Assembly (NCBI GenBank): GCA_036490215.1
Contig: DASXEH010000031.1
Location: 1 to 30,314, forward strand
Length of the DNA stretch: 30,314 nt
Source: JASHSH01 sp036490215
GTDB lineage: Bacteria > Pseudomonadota > Alphaproteobacteria > Rhodospirillales > Magnetospirillaceae
Direction: 5' to 3'
Shown: positions 15,436 through 25,272 of the stretch, piece by piece
Layout: every line of letters begins with the position of its first letter
Position numbering within the stretch: position 1 is the first letter of the stretch
The notes under the pieces: model-generated
The model's input: the letters and a program-made list of their open reading frames with translations, nothing else
Databases searched by the model: none
Told to the model about the DNA's origin: nothing
Program-made: the position numbers and the translations under genes

Positions 15436-16267
15436 CGAACATTCCGGCCTCGACCAGCTTGTCGAGATCGACGCCGGTCTCCATCCCCAGCCCGCGTAGC
15501 ATATAGACGACGTCCTCGGTGCCGACATTGCCCGATGCGCCCTTGGCGTAAGGACAGCCGCCCAATCCCGCGACCGACGAGTCGACGATGCGTACGCCGT
15601 CTTCGAGGCAGGCCAGAATATTGGCGAGCGCCTGGCCATAGGTATCGTGGAAATGCACGGCGAGACGCGGCATGGGCACCGCCTGCGCCACCGCATGCAG
15701 CATCGCCTTGGCCTGGCTCGGCGTGCCAACACCGATCGTGTCGCCCAGGGAGATTTCTGCGCAACCCATCGCCGTCAACGCCTCGGCCACCTTCACAACC
15801 TGCGCAACCGGCACCGCCCCTTCATAGGGGCAGCCGAGCACGCAGGAAATATAGCCGCGTACGCGCACACCATCGGCTTTGGCGCGATCGCAAACCGGAC
15901 GGAAACGCTCCAGGCTCTCGGCGATCGAGCAGTTGATATTCTTCTGGCTGAAGCTCTCGGATGCGGCAGCGAAGACGGCGATCTCGTTGACTTGAGCGGC
16001 GTGTGCATCATCGTAGCCGCGGATATTTGGCACCAGCACGGGATAGCGCACGCCGGGCTTACGCATGAGACGGCGCAGCACCTCGGCCGAATCGGCCATC
16101 TGCGGCACCCATTTGGCGCTGACGAAGGCACCGGCCTCGACCACGGGAATTCCAGCATCGGCCAGGCGTTCGATCAGGGCGATCTTGGTCTCGACGGGAA
16201 GCGCCACCGCTTCGTTCTGCAGCCCGTCGCGCGCGCCGACATCGACGATGGTGACCTTGTTGGTCAT
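15368..16267 (-). CDS. mvaB: Hydroxymethylglutaryl-CoA lyase
   Basis: The product has 299 residues forming a single TIM-barrel HMGL-like domain. R13 and D14 (VGARDGLQNE) lie at the active site, metal ligands H205 and H207 are in VHFHDTYGQ, and the catalytic loop cysteine C238 is in GGCPYAKGASGN with N247. It cleaves HMG-CoA to acetyl-CoA and acetoacetate, the last step of leucine breakdown. It is the final gene of the liu operon, 22 bp after the carboxylase alpha subunit gene, with GAGAG as ribosome binding site. Its last 68 bp overlap the 3' end of the TetR gene on the other strand. Confidence 0.95.
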   Translation of the reverse strand: MTNKVTIVDVGARDGLQNEAVALPVETKIALIERLADAGIPVVEAGAFVSAKWVPQMADSAEVLRRLMRKPGVRYPVLVPNIRGYDDAHAAQVNEIAVFAAASESFSQKNINCSIAESLERFRPVCDRAKADGVRVRGYISCVLGCPYEGAVPVAQVVKVAEALTAMGCAEISLGDTIGVGTPSQAKAMLHAVAQAVPMPRLAVHFHDTYGQALANILACLEDGVRIVDSSVAGLGGCPYAKGASGNVGTEDVVYMLRGLGMETGVDLDKLVEAGMFVTSALRRAPASKTAQALAAKRA

Positions 16268-16289
16268 TGTTTCTCTCGTCGCTCCGCGC

Positions 16290-18271
<1,982 letters not shown>

Positions 18272-18272
<1 letters not shown>

Positions 18273-19072
18273 CAGCTCTGCCCGCGCCAGGAGGGTTTGC
18301 GTTTGGCCAGGAAAGCGTCGACGCCTTCCTTGCCTTCGGCGCTGGCGCGACGATACGCAATCCGCCGCGCCGTTTCTTCGACCAGAGCATCGTCGACAGG
18401 GCGATCGGTGACCGTGAAGACCAAATCCTTCGCCGCCGCCATCGCCTCGGGCCCATTGGACAACAGGAAGTTCAGCAACTCCTCGATCCGGCTGTCGATC
18501 TCAATCGTGGGCACGACCTCGTGCACCAGGCCGAGACGATGCGCCTCGGCCGCATCGATACGCTCGGCGGTCAGAAACAGGCGTCGCGCCGCACGTGGAC
18601 CGATCGCGGCAATCACATAAGGGCTGATCACCGAAGGGATCAGCCCAAGCTTGACCTCGGTCAGCGAGAAGACGGCGTGATTGGTGGCGATGGCGATATC
18701 GCAGCAGGCCACGAGACCGACCCCACCGCCATAGGCCGGGCCCTGGACGCGCGCGATCGTCGGCTTGGGCAGCGTGTTGAGCACGCGCATCAACTTGGCC
18801 AGCTTGCGCGCGTCACCCAGATTGCGCGAGGCATCGTATTCCGCCTGTTCGCGCATCCAGTCGAGATCGGCGCCGGCAGAGAAGGATGGCCCATCCGCTT
18901 GCAGGATGATCACGCGCACCGTGGGGCTGGCCGCCAGCGCCGAGAAGGCATCGGTGAGGCCGGTGATTGTTGCCGCGTCGAAAGCGTTGTGCTTTTCGGC
19001 GCGGGCCAGCGTCACGCGCGCCACACCGCGCGGGTCGATCTCAAGACGATGGGCAGGTGCTTCGTCGATCAT
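18272..19072 (-). CDS. liuC: Methylglutaconyl-CoA hydratase
   Basis: The product has 266 residues of the crotonase fold. Oxyanion-hole segments are SFSAGADLDWM (63-73) and GPAYGGGVGLVACCD (111-125), and the catalytic acid is E139 in LTEVKLGLIPSVISPYV. In place of the first crotonase glutamate (rat enoyl-CoA hydratase E144) it has a glycine (GGGVGL), which I believe is common in bacterial liu hydratases. It hydrates 3-methylglutaconyl-CoA to HMG-CoA. The frame runs on to 19411, but ATG 19072 has a GGA..GAG site, lies two bases from the carboxylase beta stop (TGAGCATG) and gives the family length. Coupling to both neighbours indicates one operon. Confidence 0.93.
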
Positions 19073-19074
19073 GC

Positions 19075-20682
19075 TCACATCCGGAATAGGCCGAAGCGGG
19101 TTTCGGGCACCGGCGCGTTCAGTGCCGCCGAGATGCCCAAAGCCAACGCGCGGCGGGTATCGAGCGGATCGATGATCCCGTCGTCCCACAACCGCGCCGT
19201 GGCGTAATAGGGATTGCCCTCGGTCTCGAATTGGCTGCGCAGCGGGGCCTTGAATGCCTCTTCCTCTTCGGCCGACCACGCACCGCCCTTGGCTTCGATA
19301 CCATCGCGGCGGATGGTGGCCATCACCGTGGCTGCCTGTTCGCCGCCCATCACCGAAATGCGCGCATTGGGCCACATCCAAAGCTGGCGCGGCGAATAAG
19401 CGCGGCCACACATGCCGTAATTGCCGGCGCCGAACGAGCCGCCGATGATCACGGTGAATTTTGGCACCTGCGCCGTAGCAACCGCGGTGACCAGTTTCGC
19501 GCCATCCTTGGCGATGCCACCCGACTCGTATTTCGCGCCGACCATGAAGCCGGTGATGTTCTGTAGGAACACCAGCGGAATGCGGCGCTGGGCGCAGAGC
19601 TCGATGAAATGCGCGCCCTTCAGCGCCGATTCCGAAAACAGAATGCCGTTGTTGGCGATGATACCGACCGGATAGCCATGGATATGGGCGAAGCCGGTGA
19701 CGAGCGTCTGGCCATAGAGCGCCTTGAATTCGTCGAAGCGGCTGCCGTCGACCAGCCGCGCGATCACCTCGCGCGCGTCATAGGGTTTGCGCAGATCGGA
19801 TGAAACGACGCCGTAGATTTCGGCGGGATCGTAAAGCGGCTCTTCCGGCGTCTGCAGTTCGATATCGATATGCTTCGGCCGGTTGAGATGCGCGACGATG
19901 TTGCGCGCCAAGCCCAGCGCATGGCCGTCGTTCTCGGCATAGTAATCGGCCACGCCTGAGCGTCGCGCATGCACTTCCGCGCCGCCCAGCTCTTCGGCCG
20001 AGACGATCTCGCCCGTAGCGGCCTTCACCAGCGGCGGGCCGCCGAGGAAGATCGTGCCCTGGCCCTTGACGATGATTGCTTCGTCCGACATCGCCGGCAC
20101 ATAAGCGCCGCCCGCCGTGCACGAGCCCATGACGACAGCGATCTGCGGGATGCCCTTGGCCGACATATTCGCCTGGTTGAAGAAGATACGGCCGAAATGA
20201 TCGCGGTCAGGAAACACCTCGTCCTGATTGGGCAGATTGGCGCCACCAGAGTCGACGAGGTACACGCAAGGCAGCCGATTCTGTTCCGCGATCTCTTGCG
20301 CACGCAGATGCTTCTTTACGGTAACGGGATAGTAGGTGCCGCCCTTCACCGTGGCGTCGTTGGCGACGATCATGCATTCGCGGCCCGAGACGCGGCCGAT
20401 GCCGCAGACGATGCCGGCCGATGGCACTTCGCCGCCATAGAGTTCCCATGCCGCCAGCGCGCCAACCTCGAGGAACGGCGAGCCGGGATCGAGCAGCGTG
20501 CGCACGCGGTCGCGCGGCAGCAGCTTGCCGCGATCGAGGTGGCGCTTGCGCGCGGTGGCACCGCCACCCTGTTCCACCGTCGCGACCTTGCCGCGCAGAT
20601 CCTCTACGAGCGCCTGCATCGCCGCGGTGTTGGCGCGGAACGCTTCAGAACGCGTGTCGATGGCGGATTTAAGTATCGTCAT
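19075..20682 (-). CDS. liuB: Methylcrotonyl-CoA carboxylase, carboxyltransferase beta subunit
   Basis: The product has 535 residues, the normal length, with two crotonase-like carboxyltransferase halves. Recognisable segments are the N-terminal RKRHLDRGKLLPRDRV, YLVDSGGANLPNQDEVFPDRDHFGRIFFNQA, and GSCTAGGAYVPAMSDEAIIV. The GGPPLVKAATGEIVSAEELGGA region and the C-terminal NITGFMVG...GSFGAGNYGMCGRAYSP, which shape the CoA and biotin pockets, are also present. The sequence transfers CO2 from biotin to 3-methylcrotonyl-CoA. The ATG at 20682 is preceded by AGGG; the longer frame to 20730 would run into the repeat. It lies 121 bp after the dehydrogenase gene, a gap filled by palindromic repeats. 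Confidence 0.95.
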   Translation of the reverse strand: MTILKSAIDTRSEAFRANTAAMQALVEDLRGKVATVEQGGGATARKRHLDRGKLLPRDRVRTLLDPGSPFLEVGALAAWELYGGEVPSAGIVCGIGRVSGRECMIVANDATVKGGTYYPVTVKKHLRAQEIAEQNRLPCVYLVDSGGANLPNQDEVFPDRDHFGRIFFNQANMSAKGIPQIAVVMGSCTAGGAYVPAMSDEAIIVKGQGTIFLGGPPLVKAATGEIVSAEELGGAEVHARRSGVADYYAENDGHALGLARNIVAHLNRPKHIDIELQTPEEPLYDPAEIYGVVSSDLRKPYDAREVIARLVDGSRFDEFKALYGQTLVTGFAHIHGYPVGIIANNGILFSESALKGAHFIELCAQRRIPLVFLQNITGFMVGAKYESGGIAKDGAKLVTAVATAQVPKFTVIIGGSFGAGNYGMCGRAYSPRQLWMWPNARISVMGGEQAATVMATIRRDGIEAKGGAWSAEEEEAFKAPLRSQFETEGNPYYATARLWDDGIIDPLDTRRALALGISAALNAPVPETRFGLFRM

Positions 20683-20701
20683 CAATCGCCCTGCTTTGAA
20701 G

Positions 20702-20795
20702 CATCCTTCGAGGCTCGCTGCCGCTCGCACCTCCGGATGAGGTCATATCTATAGTCCTCATGGTGAGGTGCGCCATAGGCGCCTCGAACCATGAG
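20702..20795. repeat. Tandem palindromic intergenic repeat inside the liu operon
   Basis: Two adjacent hairpins lie here. Hairpin A is 20702-20739 (CATCC...GGATG ends). Hairpin B is 20757-20795, with outer arms CTCATGGT / ACCATGAG and inner arms GAGG / CCTC and GCGCC / GGCGC. Sequences of this appearance, with CATCCTTCGAG and CTCATGGTGAGG motifs, recur between genes in alphaproteobacteria. The element sits between the isovaleryl-CoA dehydrogenase and carboxylase beta genes and could affect read-through or mRNA stability within the operon. Confidence 0.8.
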
Positions 20796-20803
20796 CTTCA
20801 CCC

Positions 20804-21976
20804 TCACGCGCTTTCCTCGAACAACTCGCGGCCGATCAGCATGCGGCGGATTTCAGACGTGCCGGCGCCGATCTCGTACAACTTCGCGTCGCGCAACAGG
20901 CGACCGGTGGCGAATTCGTTGATGTAGCCATTGCCACCCAGCGCCTGAATCGCTTCGAGCGCCATCCATGTCGCCTTTTCGGCGGCATAGAGGATCGCAC
21001 CGGCGGCATCCTTGCGTGTGGTGCGGCCTTTGTCGCACGCTTTCGCAACCGTATAGACATAGGCCTTGCAGGCGTTCAGTGTCGTGTACATATCGGCGAG
21101 TTTGCCTTGCATCAGCTGGAACTCGCCGATCGCTTTGCCGAACTGCTTGCGCTCATGCACATAGGGCAGCGTGATGTCGAGACAGGCCTGCATGATGCCG
21201 AGCGGCCCGCCGGCGAGGACCGCGCGTTCGTAATCGAGGCCACTCATCAGCACGGCCACGCCGCCATGCAGCCGGCCGAGCATGTTCTCCTCGGGCACTT
21301 CACAATCCTGGAACACAAGTTCGGCCGTGGGCGAGCCACGCATACCGAGCTTGTCGAGCTTCTGGGCGACGCTGAAGCCTTTCATGCCCTTCTCGATCAG
21401 GAAGGCTGAGATGCCTTTCGAACCGGCCGCCGCGTCAGTCTTGGCATAGACCACCAGAACCTCGGCTTCGCTGCCATTGGTGATCCAGAACTTCGTGCCG
21501 TTGAGGACGTAGCGGTCGCCCTTCTTCTCGGCCTTGGTGCGCATGCTGACCACATCGGAGCCGGCGCCCGGCTCGCTCATCGCCAATCCGCCGACATGCT
21601 CGCCGGTGATCAGCTTGGGCAGATATTTTTTCTTCTGCGCCGCCGTGCCATTGCGGCGGATCTGATTGACGCAGAGATTGGAATGCGCGCCATACGAAAG
21701 CCCGACAGAAGCCGAGCCGCGGCTGACCTCTTCCATCGCCACCACATGGGCGAGATAGCCCATCGCCGCGCCGCCGTATTCCTCCTCGACCGTGATGCCA
21801 TGCAGGCCGAGATCGCCCAGCCCCGTCCACAGATCGCGCGGGAAGGTGTCGGTGCGATCGATCTCGGCGGCGCGCGGCCCGATCTTGGCATCCGAAAACG
21901 CGCGCACCGAGTCGCGCAGCATGTCGACCTCTTCGCCGAGATCGAAATCGAGCCGGGGAAACTGATTGCTGGCCAT
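20804..21976 (-). CDS. ivd: Isovaleryl-CoA dehydrogenase
   Basis: The product has 390 residues with the acyl-CoA dehydrogenase three-domain layout, including AMSEPGAGSDVVSMRTKAEKK and RKQFGKAIGEFQLMQGKLADMY. The catalytic base is E250 in LMSGLDYERAVLAGGP, the position peculiar to isovaleryl-CoA dehydrogenase. The usual C-terminal glutamate is replaced by glycine (YEIGAGTSEIRR), as expected for this subfamily. It oxidises isovaleryl-CoA to 3-methylcrotonyl-CoA with FAD and ETF. ATG 21976 is preferred; GTG 21994 is an alternative. It is the first gene of the liu operon, with the palindrome-containing promoter 40-78 bases upstream. Confidence 0.95.
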   Translation of the reverse strand: MASNQFPRLDFDLGEEVDMLRDSVRAFSDAKIGPRAAEIDRTDTFPRDLWTGLGDLGLHGITVEEEYGGAAMGYLAHVVAMEEVSRGSASVGLSYGAHSNLCVNQIRRNGTAAQKKKYLPKLITGEHVGGLAMSEPGAGSDVVSMRTKAEKKGDRYVLNGTKFWITNGSEAEVLVVYAKTDAAAGSKGISAFLIEKGMKGFSVAQKLDKLGMRGSPTAELVFQDCEVPEENMLGRLHGGVAVLMSGLDYERAVLAGGPLGIMQACLDITLPYVHERKQFGKAIGEFQLMQGKLADMYTTLNACKAYVYTVAKACDKGRTTRKDAAGAILYAAEKATWMALEAIQALGGNGYINEFATGRLLRDAKLYEIGAGTSEIRRMLIGRELFEESA

Positions 21977-21994
21977 CGGCCGGATACTCCGCAC

Positions 21995-22015
21995 GGTCCT
22001 TCGGGACGAAGGGCC
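21995..22015 (-). other. Leader stem-loop of the liu transcript
   Basis: A 9-bp stem with one G-T pair (GGTCCTTCG / CGAAGGGCC on the plus strand) and a 3-base loop lies directly after the predicted -10 box of the liu promoter, within the expected 5' leader of the mRNA. It could stabilise the transcript. The role is inferred. Confidence 0.4.
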
Positions 22016-22044
22016 AGTCTAGCGGATCGAAATTAAACGAACAA
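22016..22044 (-). promoter_or_regulatory. Predicted sigma-70 promoter of the liu operon
   Basis: On the minus strand, TTGTTC (plus 22039-22044) and TAGACT (plus 22016-22021) are separated by exactly 17 bases and lie 40-68 bases before the ivd start. Each box matches the consensus at four of six positions. The -35 box lies inside the perfect palindrome. Confidence 0.5.
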
Positions 22045-22054
22045 TTGTTCGTTT
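22035..22054. promoter_or_regulatory. Perfect 20-bp palindrome, candidate TetR-type operator
   Basis: The half-site AAACGAACAA is followed immediately by its exact reverse complement. It covers the predicted -35 box of the liu promoter in the 99-bp gap between the IclR and ivd genes. A perfect even palindrome of this size with ACGAAC/GTTCGT arms is typical of operators of TetR-family repressors. I do not see a second copy in the window. Confidence 0.7.
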
Positions 22055-22075
22055 CCTGTGACCGCTACGCTGCCG

Positions 22076-22894
22076 TTATGAGCCACCGAGGCTGCGCGGG
22101 TCAACCAAGGGGAACTTTGGCGCCGGCCGTTTGCCGCCCAGCGCCGCCGACATCTTTTGGGATACCTCGAAGGCCATCTCGGCCGCCTGCTGCAGCGGCA
22201 CTGGTTGGCCGACGATGGTCAGGAACGGCATGGTCAGCACTGCCAGCGCGACGCCATCAGCATCGACCACCGGAAAGCTGACATCGGCGATGCCCTTCAG
22301 CGTGTCTTCGACCGCGTATTCATATCCGGCAGCCTGGATCGCCGGAATACGCGCGACGAATTCACGCCAAGCCTCGCCCTCGGAGGGCGGCGTGGTCACG
22401 CGCGACAAGATCCAATCGCGGGTCGCCTCCGATTGGAAGGCCAGCAATACGCGGCCCGAAGCATTGCGCAGCGCCGTGCTGCGCCCGCCGACACGTACGC
22501 GGAATCCGATCGGCGCCGGACTGTCGGCGTGCAGAATCGCCTGAATTTCAGGGCCATCCAGCACACTCATATGGAATGACTGCATCGTGTCGATGGCGAG
22601 CTGTTTCAGCACCGGCGCAGCCGCATCGGTGAGCCGCGCAATCGGCGGATACGCCATCGCGAGTTGATGCAGTTTCATGGTGAGGCGATAGGTCTCGTCG
22701 GGCCCGCGCCCGATATAGCCACGTCGCTCCAGCGAGGCGAGCACGCGATAGACCTCCGGCACCGAGCGGCCGAGCCGTTCAGCGATCTGCCGCTGCGTCA
22801 TCGCCGCAACCGACCCGGCCAGCAGTTCGAGCACATCGAGTCCCTTCTCGACCGCCGGAGCGACATAGCGCGGCGCATCGGTGCCTTCGGTCAT
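22076..22894 (-). CDS. IclR family transcriptional regulator
   Basis: The product has 272 residues from ATG 22894. The N-terminal winged helix-turn-helix (about 10-75) reads AVEKGLDVLELLAGS..MTQRQIAERLGRSVPEVYRVLASLERRGYI. The C-terminal GAF-like effector domain (about 90-255) contains SFHMSVLDGPEIQAILHADS and ALRNASGRVLLAF. Family members bind small aromatic or sugar-acid effectors and usually regulate a neighbouring catabolic or transport operon. The gene is divergent from the sugar-type ABC transporter operon, which is the likely target, and it probably also autoregulates. Start choice is uncertain: the ATG has GGAGG very close, while an in-frame TTG at 22942 has GGGGAAG well placed and would add 16 residues. 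Confidence 0.9.
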   Translation of the reverse strand: MTEGTDAPRYVAPAVEKGLDVLELLAGSVAAMTQRQIAERLGRSVPEVYRVLASLERRGYIGRGPDETYRLTMKLHQLAMAYPPIARLTDAAAPVLKQLAIDTMQSFHMSVLDGPEIQAILHADSPAPIGFRVRVGGRSTALRNASGRVLLAFQSEATRDWILSRVTTPPSEGEAWREFVARIPAIQAAGYEYAVEDTLKGIADVSFPVVDADGVALAVLTMPFLTIVGQPVPLQQAAEMAFEVSQKMSAALGGKRPAPKFPLVDPRSLGGS

Positions 22895-22963
22895 TTCCTC
22901 CGCACCCTCAACGATCTGAAGCGGTTTTCGCGGCTTCGGCAAAACGTCTTCCCCACGCGCTGA

Positions 22964-22991
22964 TTGACATAGGTTCTATTTATCATATATG
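22964..22991 (+). promoter_or_regulatory. Predicted sigma-70 promoter of the ABC transporter operon
   Basis: A perfect -35 box TTGACA (22964-22969) is followed after 16 bases by TATATG (22986-22991), which matches four of six -10 positions. It lies in the AT-rich divergent region between the IclR gene and the binding-protein gene and would give a leader of roughly 130 bases. Confidence 0.5.
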
Positions 22992-23042
22992 AAATTATAA
23001 GGTTATAGGTGAAATTATAATCTAAATCATTGAATCACCTAT
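22990..23042. promoter_or_regulatory. Repeated AT-rich operator-like region
   Basis: The 11-base sequence TGAAATTATAA occurs twice, at 22990-23000 and 23010-23020, exactly 20 bases apart, about two helical turns. An 8-bp perfect inverted repeat, ATAGGTGA (23005-23012) and TCACCTAT (23035-23042), overlaps the second copy. A 10-bp palindrome, TCATATATGA (22983-22992), covers the -10 box. The cluster is a plausible binding region for the divergent IclR regulator. Confidence 0.5.
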
Positions 23043-23047
23043 CGATA

Positions 23048-23069
23048 TCGCCGCCATTCCCGGCGGCGA
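23048..23069 (+). other. Stem-loop in the leader of the ABC transporter mRNA
   Basis: An 8-bp perfect GC-rich stem (TCGCCGCC / GGCGGCGA) with a 6-base loop lies about 60 bases before the binding-protein start codon. It is not followed by a T run, so it is more likely a leader structure than a terminator. Confidence 0.4.
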
Positions 23070-23127
23070 CGGGGAGAGATCGGCCCTGGCCAACGCGAAT
23101 GGCCGGCCCAACGGAGTGGAGGACCAC

Positions 23128-24171
23128 ATGCATCAAGTCTTAAGGCGCGAAGGCGAACGCGCGCAAGTCGCGACCGGGCTCGGTTGGCGTAAACGGATCG
23201 CTGGTCTGGTCGCGGGTGCGGCCGTGGCGGCTGGCATTGCCGGCGCCGTGACGACACCGGCTGAAGCGAAGGACCCGGTGATCATCGTTGTGTCGGGCCC
23301 GCTCGCGGAGCCGTTCTTCGGCCCACTGAAGAAGGGTGCCGACGATGCCGCCAAGGCACTCGGCATCGAATATCAGTATTCGACGATTCAGGACTTCAAC
23401 AATGTGCAGGCCGATCTGGCGCGTCTGGTGCAGCAGGCCGCCGCGCGCAAGCCCGACGTGCTGGTGGTATCGAACTTCTTCCCCGACGCGATGGGCCCAC
23501 AGATCAAGAAGGCCGCCGACTCGGGCATTCCCGTCATCATCATGGATGGCGGTTTCGAGTCGTGGCGCGAAGTCGGCGGGCTTGCCTATATCGGCTATGA
23601 CACGAAGGCGGTCGGCGTGCAGGCCGGTCAGATCGAAGCCAAGGCCGGCGCCAAGCACGGGCTGTGCGTCGATCACGTGGCCGGCAATCCGGCGCTGCTC
23701 GCGATGTGCAACGGCTATGTCGAGGCGATGAAGGCGGCCGGTGCGGACGCCAAGATCGTCACGATCCCGCTGCCGGACATTCAGAACGAACAGGCGAATC
23801 TGCAGGCGATCAAAGGCGCGCTGCAGAGTGATCCGTCGATCGACGCGATCTATGCGCTCGGGCCGAATCAGGTGATCTTGTCGGTGAAGGCGGTGGACGA
23901 TCTGAAGCGCGCCACCAATTTCAAGATCGGCGGCCTCACGCTCTCGAAGTCGGTGTTGGAAGCCGTGCGCGACGGCAAGGTGCTGTTCGACGTCGATCTT
24001 CAGGGCTATCTCGACGGCTATCTCGGCCTGACCATGGCCTATCAAAAAGCCAAGTTCGACATGCTGCCGGCCGCGCCCGTGATGGCAGGGCCACACTTCA
24101 TCTTCCAGAAGGATGCCCAGCACATCATGGACATCAACAAGGAATACGCCGGCTATCGCGGCACGGAGTGA
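23128..24171 (+). CDS. Sugar-type ABC transporter periplasmic binding protein
   Basis: The product has 347 residues from ATG 23128, which has GGAGG six bases upstream. A signal peptide is visible: a long basic n-region, hydrophobic core at about 27-40 and a cleavage site after A47 (PAEA-KDP). The mature part has the periplasmic-binding-protein type 1 (ribose/LacI-like) fold, beginning PVIIVVSGPLAEPFFGPLKKGADDAAKALG, with DVLVVSNFFPDAMGPQIKKAADSGIPVIIMDGG and IDAIYALGPNQVILSVKAV. It should capture a sugar, polyol or similar small ligand for the permease and ATPase that follow. The ligand cannot be deduced. Confidence 0.9.
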   Translation: MHQVLRREGERAQVATGLGWRKRIAGLVAGAAVAAGIAGAVTTPAEAKDPVIIVVSGPLAEPFFGPLKKGADDAAKALGIEYQYSTIQDFNNVQADLARLVQQAAARKPDVLVVSNFFPDAMGPQIKKAADSGIPVIIMDGGFESWREVGGLAYIGYDTKAVGVQAGQIEAKAGAKHGLCVDHVAGNPALLAMCNGYVEAMKAAGADAKIVTIPLPDIQNEQANLQAIKGALQSDPSIDAIYALGPNQVILSVKAVDDLKRATNFKIGGLTLSKSVLEAVRDGKVLFDVDLQGYLDGYLGLTMAYQKAKFDMLPAAPVMAGPHFIFQKDAQHIMDINKEYAGYRGTE

Positions 24172-24181
24172 CGGGTGAAAT

Positions 24182-24210
24182 GGACCCGGCGATATATCGT
24201 CGCCGGGTCC
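24182..24210 (+). other. Strong stem-loop between binding protein and permease genes
   Basis: An 11-bp perfect stem (GGACCCGGCGA / TCGCCGGGTCC) with a 7-base loop begins 10 bases after the binding-protein stop. There is no T run, so it is unlikely to be a full terminator. Such hairpins after binding-protein genes commonly protect the upstream mRNA from 3' exonucleases, giving more binding protein than membrane components. Confidence 0.65.
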
Positions 24211-24243
24211 AATCTCTCTCGCCTTGTATGCTGAAATGATTCC

Positions 24244-25263
24244 ATGCCCAATGTCAGTTCATCCGCACCCATGACGGCACCATCCGGATTTATGCTGCGC
24301 CGCCTGATCTATCGCCCCGAAGCGGGCGCGGTCTTCGCGGCCGTCGTCGTCTATCTCTTCTTCGCCGCCGCCGCCTGGCGCGCCGAATTCGTGTCGATCA
24401 ACGGCACGGCGGCGTGGCTCGATACCTCGGCCGAGCTCGGCATCATGGCGCTGGCCATCGGCATTCTGATGATCGCCGGCGAATTCGATCTCTCGATCGG
24501 TTCGCTGATTGGCTCGACCTCGATCGCGCTCGCCATCGGCACGTCGCATTACAGCATCAATCCGTGGGTGATGCTGTTTCTGGTTTTCGTCTTCGGCGCT
24601 GCCGTAGGCCTGATCAACGGCCTGATCGTGGTGCGCACGGGACTGCCGAGTTTTATCGTCACACTCGCCACCAATTATGGCGTGGTCGGCGCTTCGCTCG
24701 GCCTGTCGCGCCTGCTGACCAACACCACCTCGTCCTCGATGACCGGCAACCCAAGCATCGACTTCGTCTTCGCCGCACAATGGGGCCAGGCGAATATCGC
24801 GATCCTGTGGTGGATCGGGCTGACACTCATCGCGATACGCATCCTGACGCGCACGCCCTTCGGCAATTGGATATACGCGACCGGCGGCAATCTGGTGGCC
24901 GCGCGCGGCGCCGGCGTGCCGACCGCGCTGGTCAAGGTGACGCTGTTCGTCGTCACGTCGTTGACCGCCACTTTTGTCGGCGCGATTCAGGCGATCGAGT
25001 TCCACTCGGGCAACGCCGTCAACGGCCAGGGCTATGTGTTCCAGGCGCCGATCGTCGCGGTGATCGGCGGCGTGTTACTGGGCGGTGGCTATGGCTCACC
25101 GCTCGGCATGTTCTTCGGCTCGATCATCTTCGGATTGATCAGCGTCGGCATCTTCTACACCGGCTGGAACACCGACTGGCTGTTGCTGATCTTGGGCGGG
25201 TTACTATTGGCGGCGGTGCTGACCAACAACTACTTCCGCCGCCTCGCCTTCTCGAGCCGGTGA
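24244..25263 (+). CDS. Sugar-type ABC transporter permease (RbsC/FrcC-like)
   Basis: The product has 339 residues with about 8-10 hydrophobic segments, predicted to lie in the inner membrane. The family signature for branched-chain amino acid/ribose-type permeases is seen as AVGLINGLIVVRTGLPSFIVTLATNYGVVGASLGLSRLL, and the EFDLSIGSLIGSTSIALAIG segment is typical of RbsC-like proteins. It forms the channel, probably as a homodimer. No strong ribosome binding site precedes the ATG; GTG/ATG alternatives exist within the first 20 codons (for example M11). It is 72 bp after the binding-protein gene and 9 bp before the ATPase gene, so all three are one operon. Confidence 0.92.
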   Translation: MPNVSSSAPMTAPSGFMLRRLIYRPEAGAVFAAVVVYLFFAAAAWRAEFVSINGTAAWLDTSAELGIMALAIGILMIAGEFDLSIGSLIGSTSIALAIGTSHYSINPWVMLFLVFVFGAAVGLINGLIVVRTGLPSFIVTLATNYGVVGASLGLSRLLTNTTSSSMTGNPSIDFVFAAQWGQANIAILWWIGLTLIAIRILTRTPFGNWIYATGGNLVAARGAGVPTALVKVTLFVVTSLTATFVGAIQAIEFHSGNAVNGQGYVFQAPIVAVIGGVLLGGGYGSPLGMFFGSIIFGLISVGIFYTGWNTDWLLLILGGLLLAAVLTNNYFRRLAFSSR

Positions 25264-25272
25264 GAGGGCACG

